A stretch of DNA of 64,000 nt from Verrucomicrobiales bacterium. Its GTDB lineage: Bacteria; Verrucomicrobiota; Verrucomicrobiia; Limisphaerales; J093. Location: assembly GCA_024233215.1 (NCBI GenBank), contig JACKPW010000012.1:1-64000 (forward strand). Reading direction: 5' to 3'. The notes under the pieces were generated by a model that saw only the letters and a list, made by a program, of their open reading frames with translations, was not told the origin of the DNA and made no database searches. Below, piece by piece: positions 7,764 to 16,922 of the stretch (position 1 is its first letter; each line of letters opens with the position of its first letter). Made by a program: the position numbers and the translations under genes.

Positions 7764-8555
7764 ATGGAGCGACATCGGCGACATAGCAGACGACACCCCC
7801 GGGCGGCGTTCACCCTGATTGAACTGCTGGTGGTGATCGCGATCATCGCCATTCTGGCGTCCATGCTGCTGCCGGCCCTGAGCCAGGCGAAAGGCAAGGC
7901 CCAACAGATCGCCTGCTTGAACAACATGAAGCAGCTGGCGCTGGCGGTGCAGCTTTACGCCGATGATTACCAGGATCGTCTGCCTCCCATCCAGGCCCGG
8001 TACCCGACCTGCGAATCCAGTTGGCGGGCGCACCTCTTTGGCTATGTGGGTCAGGCACCTCAGATCTACGACTGCCCGACCGAGAAGCAGGAGGTCTACG
8101 CTTCCGGCAAGGCGCCCAAGGCACCGACGGCACATCCCGAACTGCTCGGGCAGATCCAGCCCGGCGAGATCGGCATCCCCAGTGGAATCGGCGCCGTGAA
8201 CGTGCACTGGCTCGCCGGCGGTGCCCAGCCTCCCTTCGGGCGGCCCGCGGGGTACGAGAACAACCTTTGTCGCACCGCCGCCATCCAGCAACCCACCGAG
8301 TTGCTCCTGTTCGGGGACGGGCACAGTGACGTGTTTGGCGTCTGGCCCAACGACCGTTGGTGGATCTGGAAGGAAGTGGGGAACGCCAACTCCCCCGGCT
8401 TCAACCGCCTGGTTCAGGGCGACCCGGCTGCCGTGCGACACAATCGCAAGTCCAATTATGCCCGGGCCGACGGCGGCGCCATGCTGCTGGATCCCGCCAC
8501 GATTCCCTGCAACACCAGTGAGTGCTGGTGGTCGGCGGAAGCCGATCCCCATTAA
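7764..8555 (+). CDS. Type II secretion / pseudopilin-like protein with prepilin N-terminus
   Basis: A 263-residue protein whose N-terminus RRHPRAAFTLIELLVVIAII is a prepilin peptidase site followed by the hydrophobic pilin helix. The body has the usual Verrucomicrobiota/Planctomycetota features: AKGKAQQIACLNNMKQLALA after the helix, YADDYQDRLPP, and a C-terminal VRHNRKSNYARADGGA block. After processing it would sit in the inner membrane or a pseudopilus. Such genes are often present in tens of copies per genome, and individual functions are unknown. ATG at 7764 was preferred to an upstream TTG because it gives a short basic leader. Confidence 0.85.
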   Translation: MERHRRHSRRHPRAAFTLIELLVVIAIIAILASMLLPALSQAKGKAQQIACLNNMKQLALAVQLYADDYQDRLPPIQARYPTCESSWRAHLFGYVGQAPQIYDCPTEKQEVYASGKAPKAPTAHPELLGQIQPGEIGIPSGIGAVNVHWLAGGAQPPFGRPAGYENNLCRTAAIQQPTELLLFGDGHSDVFGVWPNDRWWIWKEVGNANSPGFNRLVQGDPAAVRHNRKSNYARADGGAMLLDPATIPCNTSECWWSAEADPH

Positions 8556-8581
8556 ACCGCTTTGCCGTCTGCCGCCGCCGC

Positions 8582-9073
8582 ATGCCCAAGAACGATCTGG
8601 TTAAAGCAATCTCGGTGGTGGTCCTGCTCGTCCTGGCGGGATTGCTCACGTGGCGTTCGTTCTTCGGTGCCGCCACGCCGGGAGAGACGGCATTCTTTTA
8701 CGACGTAAGCGCCGGCAGGCTGTTTGCCGGGCCGGCCACGGCGGTTCCCCCGATTGCGGGCATCGACGGCGGTGAACCGGACGGAATGCGCGCCATGGTG
8801 GTTTCCACCACGGGCAAGCCGGAGGACCGTGACTCGTGGCAGGTGGTCTATCTTGAGCGCTACTCCCCGGAACTGAAACGCCAGATGGAGGAGGCCCAGG
8901 CCACCGGCGGCTCCCCAAGCATCGGGCGCGGGGCCGCCCAGGCGCACCGTTTCATCCGGCGGCTCGACGAATCCGCCTGGCACCCCATGAACTCCCCCGA
9001 GGCGGAGACCATCCTGGGCGCCTGGCTGACCGCCGGTCCAGGCGGAGGACCCGCCACGGTCTGCACCCCCTGA
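8582..9073 (+). CDS. Membrane-anchored protein of unknown function
   Basis: A 163-residue protein with one N-terminal membrane helix (about 6-24, AISVVVLLVLAGLLTWRSFF) and a soluble domain outside the membrane. The soluble part has a repeated-looking G-E-T-A-F-F-Y-D core and a middle section (ERYSPELKRQMEEAQATGG) that is probably helical. It begins 26 bases after the pseudopilin gene on the same strand and is probably co-transcribed. I do not recognise a family. The C-terminus is rich in Gly and Pro. ATG at 8582 was chosen because upstream in-frame codons overlap the pseudopilin gene. Confidence 0.65.
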   Translation: MPKNDLVKAISVVVLLVLAGLLTWRSFFGAATPGETAFFYDVSAGRLFAGPATAVPPIAGIDGGEPDGMRAMVVSTTGKPEDRDSWQVVYLERYSPELKRQMEEAQATGGSPSIGRGAAQAHRFIRRLDESAWHPMNSPEAETILGAWLTAGPGGGPATVCTP

Positions 9074-9126
9074 TCCGAACCGCGCAGCCCCACTGGCAAT
9101 TCATCACAGAGAATGACAAATCCGTT

Positions 9127-11781
9127 ATGAGAACGCTCAAGCACCTGTTCCCTCGCCGGTTCACCGGTCGAGGCTTGATCCTGACCACGGCACTCTTGCT
9201 CGCGGCATCGGCCGCCGCGCGCGCTGCGGTCATCAACGTGGACCACAGCACCTACGCCCCGGGCGACAACATCACGGTCACCTTCAGCGGTGGACCGGGC
9301 AACGCGACCGAGTGGATTGGCATCTATCCCGATGGCGTCACTCCGGGGGACGTGGATTCCACGCTTTGGTCCTACGGACCGGGCCCGGATTACACCCAGG
9401 GCATCGTGGTGTTCGAGGGCGGCCTCACCGAACCCGGCGAGTGGGTGGCCTACCTGCTTGAAAACGACGGTTACACCATCCTTGCCAGCGTGCCTTTCCA
9501 AGTCGTCGGGCCGAAGATTTCGGTCGACCAGGATCGCTACGCGCCGGGGCAACCGATCCACGTGACGTTCAGCGGCGGTCCGGGCAACGCCGCCGACTGG
9601 CTGGGCGTCTACGCGGCGGGAGACGCCCCGGGCGATGTGAATGCCACCCTGTGGGCCTATGTGCCCGGCCCGGACTACACCCAGGGGGCGGTCACGTTCG
9701 ACCCGGGGATCACCACCCCGGGGGACTGGGTGGTGTATCTCCTCGAGAACGACGGTTACACGGTGATCACTTCGGCGACATTCACCGTGTTCGACGCGGC
9801 CACGGAACCGATGGTCTACAGCCTGCACTCCGCCTGGTTGCCTGAGGAGGTGATCGAAATCGGCTGGCGCAACGGTCCGGGCAATCCGCTGGACTGGATC
9901 GGCATCTACCCGGAAGGCGTCGCACCGGGATCGGTGGGCTCCACCCGATGGCAGTACGTGGATGGGACCCAGACCGGCGCGGTCGGCCTTCAGGAGGGCA
10001 GGGTCCAGTTCGAGGGGACTCTCGAGCTGGGAGGCTACGACGCGCATCTCCTTGAGAACGACGGTTACACGTCGCTGGCAGCCACCGGCTTCAGCGTGGT
10101 GGACTACTTCGATCCGCTGCTGCGCAGCAACCAGCGATTCTATGCCCCGGGCGAGCCGATCACATTCACTTTCAGCAACAACTGGTCCAACCCCAGGGAC
10201 TGGATTGGCATCCTCCCGGAGGGAGTGACGCCGGGGGACGAGGATTCCGTGGCCTGGATTTACACCGATGGCACCACGCAGGGCAGCACCGGTCTCTGGG
10301 AAGGCACCGTGGTGTTTGCCGAAGGCCTGACCGAGCCGGGGAACTATGTGGCCTGGTTGCTCGTGGACGACGGTTACTTCGCGATCGCCCACGAACGCAT
10401 TACCGTGTTGCCCGAGGACCAGAGCGGCCCGCGCGTCACCCGGATGGCGCCCGCCAACGGGGCCACGGCCGCCGATCCGAGGCGCCGTTTCTCAGCGCTG
10501 GTGACCAACGGCATGACTTCGGTTGCCCCGGATACCGTCACGCTCACGCTCGACGGGGCCGCGGTGATCCCCCAGGTGTTGCCGGTGGGCGGAGATACGG
10601 AAATCACGTTTGAAGCGGCCGGCTTGTTCACGCCCGGCTCAAACCACGAATACGTGCTGACCTTCGAGGACGACGGGGACCCGGCCCGGACCCGCACCTA
10701 TATCGCCGCCTTTACCGTGGCGGATTACCGGAACATCGTGCTGCCCCAACCCCTGGTGTTCGACAACTTCGACACGGTTCCGGAGGGCTCCCTGCCCGCC
10801 GGTTGGACTCAGAAGAGCTATACGGAGATGGGCAATGCCGATGAGGACCTCACCAACCTCGATTCCGCCACGTACGCCCGCTGGACCGCCGTGGATGCCA
10901 CCCGGTTCGAGGGACCACTCACCCCCTACAGCCAGTTCGGCAGCGAAACCACGGACTACCAGCGCGTCTTGTCGGTGAATCCTCTGAACGTGCTCAATGG
11001 AGAAGTCATCGACACCCCGCTGGCGCAGGGCCGGTTTCTCTTTGGCAACTCGGGCTATCGTAATGGCCTCAGCCAGGTGCTCTACCTGTTCAGCCCCGAC
11101 TTCGACCTGAGCGGGCAAACCGACGTCAACCTCTGCTTCTACAGCATCTGGGAACAGAACCAGGACAGCATTGGCGCGGTGGAGTACTCGATCAACGGTG
11201 GCCAGACCTGGCTGCCGATCGTCTACCTGCTCGACGGTCCCGACGTGCTGACCATGGAGAACCCGGAAGGGGGCGATCCGATTGTGGATGCCGTGGCCAC
11301 GTTCACCACGGAGTACGGAGACGTCGCGCGCTATCTGGACGACCAGTTCGTGGAGCAGGGCGGCTTCTACGGCGCCTTCATCGGGGCGCCGGTCTCCCAG
11401 GACCTGGCCCCCTACATCAGCGCCCGGGTCGACAACGACGCCGTGGGGTCCAAGCGGATTGAACTGTTCCGCCTGCCCCAGGCCGACGGTCAGGCCAGGG
11501 TGCGGTTCCGCTTTGCCCACGCCGGCTCCGACAGTTGGTACTTCGGCATCGACAACTTCGGGCTCTACTCGATCCCACAAGTCACCGAACCGCCGATGCT
11601 GGAGATCACCCGGGACGGGGGCAATGTGACCGTCTCATGGCCGGCCGACTCCGGTGCCGTGACGTTGGAACAGACTCCGTCGCTCACCCATCCAGTGTGG
11701 TCGGCGGTTGCGGGCGTCGCAGGCAATTCGATCACCGTGCCGGCGGAAGGCGACGCGATGTACTATCGCCTGCGTCGTTAG
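9127..11781 (+). CDS. Large secreted protein with four tandem beta-sandwich-like repeats
   Basis: 884 residues with a Sec signal peptide (cut probably near residue 33, ARA). Four repeats of about 95-100 residues follow at about 35-127, 128-222, 228-325 and 331-428. Each carries YAPGxxIxVTFSxGPGN, a D/E-W-[IL]-G-[IV] core, a GD-x(2)-ST-x-W block and a closing [LV]ENDGYT. Then comes an Ig-like segment (about 440-525) and a jelly-roll-like region starting FDNFDTVPEGSLPAGW. The tail (about 825-884) ends in YYRLRR, like many secreted Verrucomicrobiota proteins. The DNA repeats have diverged, so this is not a recent expansion. It is presumably a surface or extracellular binding protein. No enzyme motif is seen. 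Confidence 0.75.
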   Translation: MRTLKHLFPRRFTGRGLILTTALLLAASAAARAAVINVDHSTYAPGDNITVTFSGGPGNATEWIGIYPDGVTPGDVDSTLWSYGPGPDYTQGIVVFEGGLTEPGEWVAYLLENDGYTILASVPFQVVGPKISVDQDRYAPGQPIHVTFSGGPGNAADWLGVYAAGDAPGDVNATLWAYVPGPDYTQGAVTFDPGITTPGDWVVYLLENDGYTVITSATFTVFDAATEPMVYSLHSAWLPEEVIEIGWRNGPGNPLDWIGIYPEGVAPGSVGSTRWQYVDGTQTGAVGLQEGRVQFEGTLELGGYDAHLLENDGYTSLAATGFSVVDYFDPLLRSNQRFYAPGEPITFTFSNNWSNPRDWIGILPEGVTPGDEDSVAWIYTDGTTQGSTGLWEGTVVFAEGLTEPGNYVAWLLVDDGYFAIAHERITVLPEDQSGPRVTRMAPANGATAADPRRRFSALVTNGMTSVAPDTVTLTLDGAAVIPQVLPVGGDTEITFEAAGLFTPGSNHEYVLTFEDDGDPARTRTYIAAFTVADYRNIVLPQPLVFDNFDTVPEGSLPAGWTQKSYTEMGNADEDLTNLDSATYARWTAVDATRFEGPLTPYSQFGSETTDYQRVLSVNPLNVLNGEVIDTPLAQGRFLFGNSGYRNGLSQVLYLFSPDFDLSGQTDVNLCFYSIWEQNQDSIGAVEYSINGGQTWLPIVYLLDGPDVLTMENPEGGDPIVDAVATFTTEYGDVARYLDDQFVEQGGFYGAFIGAPVSQDLAPYISARVDNDAVGSKRIELFRLPQADGQARVRFRFAHAGSDSWYFGIDNFGLYSIPQVTEPPMLEITRDGGNVTVSWPADSGAVTLEQTPSLTHPVWSAVAGVAGNSITVPAEGDAMYYRLRR

Positions 11782-11808
11782 GAGGAGCTTCTTCGCCGCT
11801 GCGTTCTT

Positions 11809-11846
11809 GGCGTGGAGCCCCCCCAGGGGGGTAGGGGTTCCACGCC
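11809..11846 (+). terminator. Stem-loop after the four-repeat secreted protein
   Basis: GGCGTGGAGCCCC (11809-11821) pairs with GGGGTTCCACGCC (11834-11846), with one G-T wobble and a 12-base loop. It starts 27 bases after the stop codon. There is no T-run, so it could end transcription only with a factor, or stabilise the 3' end. Confidence 0.4.
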
Positions 11847-11922
11847 GTCGCGCGCCGCGTTTCCCGGAGGGACAATGGGCTTGGCGTTTCCCGCCGGAGG
11901 TTCCACATTGGCGCTCCGAACC

Positions 11923-13353
11923 ATGAAGCCATTCCGGAACCCCATCCCCTTGCCTGTGACCACCGCCCTCGTGGCGGTATGCGTCGCGCTTGCCCGACCG
12001 GCGATCTGCCAGGTCGGGATCGCTCAGGAAGCCCGCCCCAACATCATCTTCATCCTGGCCGACGATCTCGGCTACGGGGATCTGGGTTGCTACGGCCAGC
12101 AACGGATCAAGACCCCGCAGATCGACCGAATGGCGGCGGAGGGAATGCGGTTTACCCAGGCGTATGCCGGGTCGACGGTTTGTGCGCCTTCGCGGTGCGT
12201 GCTGATGACCGGCTTTCACACCGGTCATGCGCGCATTCGCGGCAACGCCCGGCTGCCCCTGCTCCCGAAGGACGTCACGGTGGCGGAGGTGCTGAAGGGA
12301 GAGGGTTATCGCACGGCGCTGCTGGGGAAGTGGGGCCTGGGGGAACCGGACACCACCGGCGTCCCCAACCGGCAGGGATTCGATGAGTTCTTCGGCTACC
12401 TGAACCAACACCACGCCCACAACTACTACCCGACTTATCTCTGGCGGAACGAGGAACGATACGAGTTGGCCAACGTCGTGCCCAATGAGGACGCGCAGGG
12501 CGGCGGGAAGGCCACGATTCGCCGGCAATACAGCCATGACCTCGTGGCGGATGAGGCGATGCGGTTCGTCCGGTCGAACGCCGGAACCCCCTTCTTCCTC
12601 TATCTTGCCCTGACCGTCCCGCACGCCAACAACGAGGCACGCGACGAGGGCATGGAAGTGCCGGACCTGGGCGCCTACGCCGACCTCGACTGGCCCGCGC
12701 CACAGCGTGCCCATGCGGCCATGATCAGCCGGATGGACCGCGACATCGGGAGGCTGTTCGACCTGCTCAAGGAACTCCAACTCGACGAGCGAACGCTGGT
12801 GTTCTTCACCTCGGACAACGGGCCGCACCGCGAGGGTGGCAACAACCCCGGGTTTAATGATTCCAACGGTCCCCTGCGCGGCATCAAACGCGACCTCTAC
12901 GAAGGCGGCATCCGCGTGCCGTTCATCGCGCGTTGGCCGGGACGCATCCAGCCGGGGACGGTCTGCCCGCAACTCACCGATTTTGCCGACTTCCTTCCCA
13001 CCGCCGCCGAACTGAGCGGAGCCCCGGTCCGGTCGGGCATCGACGGCGTCAGCATCCTGCCTTCGCTGCTGGGCCAAACCGCCGGACAGCAGCAGCGTCC
13101 CTACCACTACTGGGAGTTTTACGAGCAGGGCGGGCGACGCGCCCTGCGTCAGGGCGATTGGAAAGCAATCATTCAGCCGTGGGATGGCAACCTCGAACTC
13201 TACGATCTGGCCAACGACATTGGCGAGACGAACAACCTCGCGACGCAGAGGCCGGAAATCGCCAGCCGGATGCGCCGGCTCATCGACGAAGCCCACCGGC
13301 CCGATCCGAACTGGAAGGAACCGGGACGTTGGCCCGTTCAAACGACTCCGTAG
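11923..13353 (+). CDS. Type I sulfatase (arylsulfatase family), exported
   Basis: A 476-residue protein with an N-terminal signal segment (residues about 10-30). The metal-binding start RPNIIFILADDLGYGDLGCYG and the CAPSR motif (Cys87, converted to formylglycine in this family) define an S1-type sulfatase. GKWGLG and FFTSDNGPHREGG are further active-site blocks. The substrate is unknown; family members desulfate polysaccharides or glycoconjugates. The protein is expected in the periplasm. A formylglycine-generating enzyme would be needed and is not in this window. ATG at 11923 was chosen for its signal peptide. No Shine-Dalgarno is evident. Confidence 0.9.
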   Translation: MKPFRNPIPLPVTTALVAVCVALARPAICQVGIAQEARPNIIFILADDLGYGDLGCYGQQRIKTPQIDRMAAEGMRFTQAYAGSTVCAPSRCVLMTGFHTGHARIRGNARLPLLPKDVTVAEVLKGEGYRTALLGKWGLGEPDTTGVPNRQGFDEFFGYLNQHHAHNYYPTYLWRNEERYELANVVPNEDAQGGGKATIRRQYSHDLVADEAMRFVRSNAGTPFFLYLALTVPHANNEARDEGMEVPDLGAYADLDWPAPQRAHAAMISRMDRDIGRLFDLLKELQLDERTLVFFTSDNGPHREGGNNPGFNDSNGPLRGIKRDLYEGGIRVPFIARWPGRIQPGTVCPQLTDFADFLPTAAELSGAPVRSGIDGVSILPSLLGQTAGQQQRPYHYWEFYEQGGRRALRQGDWKAIIQPWDGNLELYDLANDIGETNNLATQRPEIASRMRRLIDEAHRPDPNWKEPGRWPVQTTP

Positions 13354-13375
13354 CCGCGGACGTCAGTCCGCGCAT
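13351..13375 (-). repeat. REP-like hairpin, copy A
   Basis: CGCGGAC-GTCA-GTCCGCG forms a seven-base-pair stem. It is the reverse-orientation, stem-varied copy of the element whose consensus is TGCGCCGACTGACGTCGG. It overlaps the end of the sulfatase gene's stop codon region. Confidence 0.65.
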
Positions 13376-13397
13376 TTGTTGCCTTTCGCCCTTTGAG

Positions 13398-13424
13398 ATG
13401 CGCCGACTGACGTCTGCGTCTACG
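13398..13424 (+). repeat. REP-like hairpin, copy B
   Basis: ATGCGCCGACTGACGTCTGC followed by GTCTACG. It lies 22 bases from copy A in opposite orientation, so A and B form an inverted pair. The right half of the stem is degenerate. Confidence 0.6.
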
Positions 13425-13461
13425 CTTCTTCTCGATTTGGCTCGGCGCGGCCCATCGCCCT

Positions 13462-14286
13462 TCAGGAGGCGCGTGGCGCGAAACGCTTTTGCCGCTCCGT
13501 CGCCAGCAACTCGCACCATTCCGCCATCCCCGCCCCGGTCCGGCTCGACAGCTCCATTACCTGCGCGTGATGGCTCACCCGATGCAGGTTCGCCAGCGCG
13601 GTTTCGCGGTCGAAACCGGTCGCCTGGGCGAGGTCGGTCTTGGTGACCAGCGCCACCTGGGCCGTGTGGAAGATCGTGGGGTATTTCAGTGGCTTGTCTT
13701 CGCCCTCGGTCACGGACATCAGCACGACCCGCAGGTGCTCCCCCAGGTCGTAGGAGGCCGGGCAGACCAGGTTGCCCACGTTCTCGATGATCAGCACATC
13801 AAGCGCGTCGAGGTCGAGCCGGGCCATCGCTCGCGATACCATTTCCGCCTCCAGATGACACACGCTGCCGGTGGTGATCTGCACGACCGGAATGCCGGCC
13901 GATCGCAGCCTGTCCGCATCGTTCTCGGTGGCCAGATCCCCCACGATCACGCCCAACCGCAGCCGGTCCCTCATCGCCTCGGCCGTCTTCTGAATCAGGG
14001 TGGTCTTCCCCGATCCCGGGGAGGAAAGCACGTTCAAGACCAACAACCGCTTGGCCTCGAAAAACCCCCGGTTGCGCTCGGCCAGCCGCTCGTTCTTCTC
14101 CAACAACGATCGCTGAAGCGTGAGCGTGCGCGCGGTTTCCCCCGCCGTCGCCGCCCCATGCCCATGCTCATGCTCGTGCCTGTGACCATGATCGTGATCG
14201 TGATCGTGATCATGACCCTTTCCGCCCGCATGGATTCGCACTTCGCCCGGTGCCCCGGGCAGACCGCATCCGCATTCAACGCACAT
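13462..14286 (-). CDS. hypB: Hydrogenase/urease nickel-incorporation GTPase HypB
   Basis: 274 residues. It opens with the high-affinity nickel motif MCVECGCG, then a His-rich stretch (about 25-44) that stores or binds Ni. The P-loop SSPGSGKTT lies at about 88-96, and later blocks include GDLATENDADRL, TTGSVCHLEAEMV, IENVGNLVCPA and TKTDLAQ (guanine specificity), all typical of HypB. The enzyme hydrolyses GTP while delivering Ni to the [NiFe]-hydrogenase large subunit. The ATG follows the hypA stop by one base, so the two genes are coupled. No hydrogenase or urease structural gene is in this window. Confidence 0.95.
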   Translation of the reverse strand: MCVECGCGLPGAPGEVRIHAGGKGHDHDHDHDHGHRHEHEHGHGAATAGETARTLTLQRSLLEKNERLAERNRGFFEAKRLLVLNVLSSPGSGKTTLIQKTAEAMRDRLRLGVIVGDLATENDADRLRSAGIPVVQITTGSVCHLEAEMVSRAMARLDLDALDVLIIENVGNLVCPASYDLGEHLRVVLMSVTEGEDKPLKYPTIFHTAQVALVTKTDLAQATGFDRETALANLHRVSHHAQVMELSSRTGAGMAEWCELLATERQKRFAPRAS

Positions 14287-14287
14287 G

Positions 14288-14629
14288 TCAGGAAACCTCG
14301 ATGGAACTCAGTTGCATTTCCGTGCCCCGCCGCAGCTCCGTACTGAAGGCGCCGCAGCGCGGGCAGTCGTAATTCAAGTCTTCGCACACAAACTCCTCAC
14401 CACAGGCTGCGCACCAGCACGCCGGTGCGACCCGCTCAATCACCAGGCACGCCCCCTCAACCAACGTCCCTTTCGCCACCGTCTCGAAGGCGAACTCCAA
14501 GGCATCCGGCACCACGCCGCTCATGTCCCCGACCCGCAACCGGAGCGTATGGACCCGGCTGGCGCCGGAATCCCGCGCCTGTTGTTCCGCCATCAGGATG
14601 GCGTTCTGCATGATGCCCACTTCGTGCAT
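14288..14629 (-). CDS. hypA: Hydrogenase nickel-incorporation protein HypA
   Basis: A 113-residue protein starting MHEVGIMQ; the Met1-His2-Glu3 set is the nickel site of HypA. The zinc domain has CWCAACGEEFVCEDLNYDCP, where two Cys pairs bind zinc. ATG at 14629 was chosen because HypA must begin with M-H-E; twelve upstream in-frame codons are excluded. It works with HypB as a Ni chaperone for [NiFe]-hydrogenase or sometimes urease. It is the first gene of the two-gene unit. Confidence 0.95.
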   Translation of the reverse strand: MHEVGIMQNAILMAEQQARDSGASRVHTLRLRVGDMSGVVPDALEFAFETVAKGTLVEGACLVIERVAPACWCAACGEEFVCEDLNYDCPRCGAFSTELRRGTEMQLSSIEVS

Positions 14630-14787
14630 GCAATCGACCCGCAAGCCAGGCTTGCGAACCGCCATTATGCCGGCTCACACCGCGCTGGCAACGGCCAAGG
14701 CACGCGGGTCGGCCGGCCAACGGCGGGGAATGACAACCGGGGGCGCGGGTTCGCAGCACTGCTCGGGGATCCGGCCACGCTCGCGGA

Positions 14788-16425
14788 TCAGGTTCTTGGG
14801 GATTGGTAATGCTCGAGGAACCGTTGCGTCGCGTCCAGGCTGCCGCAGATGTAGACCCGGTCATCGGCCTGGAACCGGAAATCGGCGCCGAAAGACGTCA
14901 GCAACTCCTCCGCACGCTCGACTGCAGCGACGGAGCAGCCGGTTTGGTCGCGGATTCGCAGTTCCGCAGGATGATGCCCCACCAACCCGCGGGCGGTGAC
15001 TTCCATGACCCGCAGCCCCGGGTCGAGTGCAACGGCACGTTTGCCGAGCAGGCGTCGGGCGAGAAGTTGCCCGGAAACCTGACTAATGGAGAGTGCAAAG
15101 TCCGCGCCCGCGCGATAGATGCGCTCCACGTTGGCCGCCCGGTTGACCCGGGCGATGACCGGGACCGCCGGCGCCAGGTCCTTGAGGATGACGGTGGTGA
15201 GAAGCGTGATGGCATCCTCACCAACCGCCAGAATCACGGCTTGCGCGTTGCGAACGTCCGCCTGCTCCAACACCTGGAGATCGATCACGTTTCCGACCAC
15301 ATCGACCCCCTCACCGGCTTCCGCCGCGATCACCCGGGTTTCCTCCCCCGCGTCGTGCAGCAGTTCCGCGACCTTGCCGCCCACTTCGCCAAAGCCCGCG
15401 ATGATGAAGGGGCCCGGGCGTCGCAGGGAGTGGGTGCCGGCGCACAAGTCCATGAACTTCGCAATGCTCTCCTGGCTGCCCACCAGCACCAGGATCCCGC
15501 CCGGTTCCAGCCGGGTCCTGGGGGTTACTGGTACTTTCAGGTGCCCGCCGATCCATTGCCCGATCACGGTGACCCCGGTGTTCTGCCCGATCTGCGCCTC
15601 CGCCAGGGTCTTGCCGGCCAGACGGCTGTCCTTGGTGATCCGCACCTCGTTGACTTGCAGCTTGTTCCCCAGTTGCTGGATGCCGGCAACGGTGGGACTC
15701 ACCCGCCGGCTGGCCCGTGCGGCCAGCGCGGCGCCAAGCACGTGACGCGGGGTATAGGCGGCGGTGGCCCCCGCCAGCACCATGGGTTGACGGTGCAGTG
15801 GGTCCTCAACCAGGGCGAGGATATCGCCTTCGAAGCCCAACTGGCGCGCGGTGATGATGGCAGCGGCGTTGCCATCATCGGTGCTGTTCGCGATGAGTGC
15901 CCGGGCCTGGTTGAGTCTCACCCTGGTCAGGATCCCTTCATCGAGGCGGCCGTACACCACGCGGTGTCTCCGATCCTGCAGCCGACGGGCCTCCGCCTCG
16001 TCTTCCTCGACCACCACGGTTGGTACATCCGAAGCCTCCAGTTCCTCCAACAACGTTGCCACGGCGGGGCCATGACGAAACACGACCACGTGTCCATCGA
16101 GAGGGGGGCACTGGGTTGCCAGTCGCGTGGCAAACCGTTTTTCCAGCACGGGGATCAACACAATTGGAAAGATGAGGAAGACCAGGAAGACCCCGACGAA
16201 CTGAACTGCCGCCACGAAGATCACCATCAATGGGTGGCGCCAGGAATGATCCGCCCCATAGCCGGTGGTCGAGAGGGTCTCGGCGGCCCATTCCATGGAC
16301 GACCAGAAGCCGCGCGATTGGCCTTCAAGGTAGCCCATCCCCAGCATGTAGAGCACCGTGGAGATGAGCAGCAGACCCACCAACGTCCCCACCAGGGTCA
16401 GGATGCGCAAATAGGACTTCTGCAT
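14788..16425 (-). CDS. Potassium channel with two TrkA-type (RCK) modules
   Basis: 545 residues. Residues about 5-105 hold two membrane helices around a pore loop with the selectivity filter STTGYG. Two cytoplasmic regulatory modules follow. The first (about 112-340) has VVVFRHGPAV..., a Rossmann nucleotide-binding start in which the usual glycine motif is degenerate, then a TrkA-C-like segment. The second (about 348-545) has FIIAGFGEVGGKVAELL, an intact GxGxxG motif, then another TrkA-C. Tandem RCK domains gate channels by nucleotide or ion binding. It probably mediates K+ flux at the inner membrane. The degenerate first motif may mean that only one module binds NAD. Confidence 0.85.
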   Translation of the reverse strand: MQKSYLRILTLVGTLVGLLLISTVLYMLGMGYLEGQSRGFWSSMEWAAETLSTTGYGADHSWRHPLMVIFVAAVQFVGVFLVFLIFPIVLIPVLEKRFATRLATQCPPLDGHVVVFRHGPAVATLLEELEASDVPTVVVEEDEAEARRLQDRRHRVVYGRLDEGILTRVRLNQARALIANSTDDGNAAAIITARQLGFEGDILALVEDPLHRQPMVLAGATAAYTPRHVLGAALAARASRRVSPTVAGIQQLGNKLQVNEVRITKDSRLAGKTLAEAQIGQNTGVTVIGQWIGGHLKVPVTPRTRLEPGGILVLVGSQESIAKFMDLCAGTHSLRRPGPFIIAGFGEVGGKVAELLHDAGEETRVIAAEAGEGVDVVGNVIDLQVLEQADVRNAQAVILAVGEDAITLLTTVILKDLAPAVPVIARVNRAANVERIYRAGADFALSISQVSGQLLARRLLGKRAVALDPGLRVMEVTARGLVGHHPAELRIRDQTGCSVAAVERAEELLTSFGADFRFQADDRVYICGSLDATQRFLEHYQSPRT

Positions 16426-16833
16426 GGGACGGCGACTGGATTGCCGACTGGATGTTCAAGCGCGATGATGCCAGCGGAGGTGCGGACGGGCAATCATGGG
16501 TTTGCCGCTGCAGGCCTGATCCGAGCAGCATGATGGAGCCGCGATGGTTGGTGTCGCTTGTTGTGCCCGGCGTGGTTATCTGCGGGTGGGAGGCGGTCCG
16601 CTACGGGGATCGATTCAGGCAGGGGCTGTGGGAATGGTTGAAGTGGTGGTGAGGTGCGAGAACGCGGTCGCCCATCGACGGGAGCGCGGACAGCCTCGTC
16701 TGCGGGCGATGCGGTGGGGGGGCATGCGAACGAGCCCGCCTCCGGTCTCGAGGCATCCCGGCCAGAGAGCCCGTGCAAAACTTTGATGCATATGCATCGC
16801 GAAATAGTCCTGGCTGCGTTGACGGCGAGGGAC

Positions 16834-16859
16834 TGCGCCGACTGACGTCGTCGGCTACG
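16834..16859 (+). repeat. REP-like hairpin, copy C
   Basis: TGCGCCGACTGACGTCGTCG then GCTACG. It is the same consensus as the copies at 13398 and 21841 with a three-base duplication (GTC) in the right arm. Confidence 0.65.
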
Positions 16860-16893
16860 GTCGGCCTGGATCTCCGGCGGGCAAAGGCGCCCG

Positions 16894-16922
16894 TCGGCAC
16901 TCGCGAGGGCGCGTATGCTCCC
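16894..16922 (-). repeat. Degenerate copy of the GC-rich 3'-end element
   Basis: GGCACTCGCGAGGGCGCG followed by TATGCTCCCC resembles the second half of the elements at 18517 and 47177 (GGCACGCGAGCCGCGCGCG then CTCCCC). As with those copies, it lies just past the stop codon of a minus-strand gene. Confidence 0.35.

Noticed and set aside
5622..8552. coxA reading frame continuing 371 codons upstream of 7439
   Set aside because: The extension runs antisense through the pseudopilin gene and has no oxidase features; CoxA is complete from 7439.
14160..14215. GATCGT/CATGAT tandem repeat as a microsatellite
   Set aside because: It encodes the His-rich segment of HypB and is explained by His/Asp/Glu codons.
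16452..16652. Small plus-strand frame with a Trp-rich hydrophobic end
   Set aside because: No family, no ribosome site, and it overlaps the promoter side of the K+ channel gene. Kept only as a note in the gap entry.
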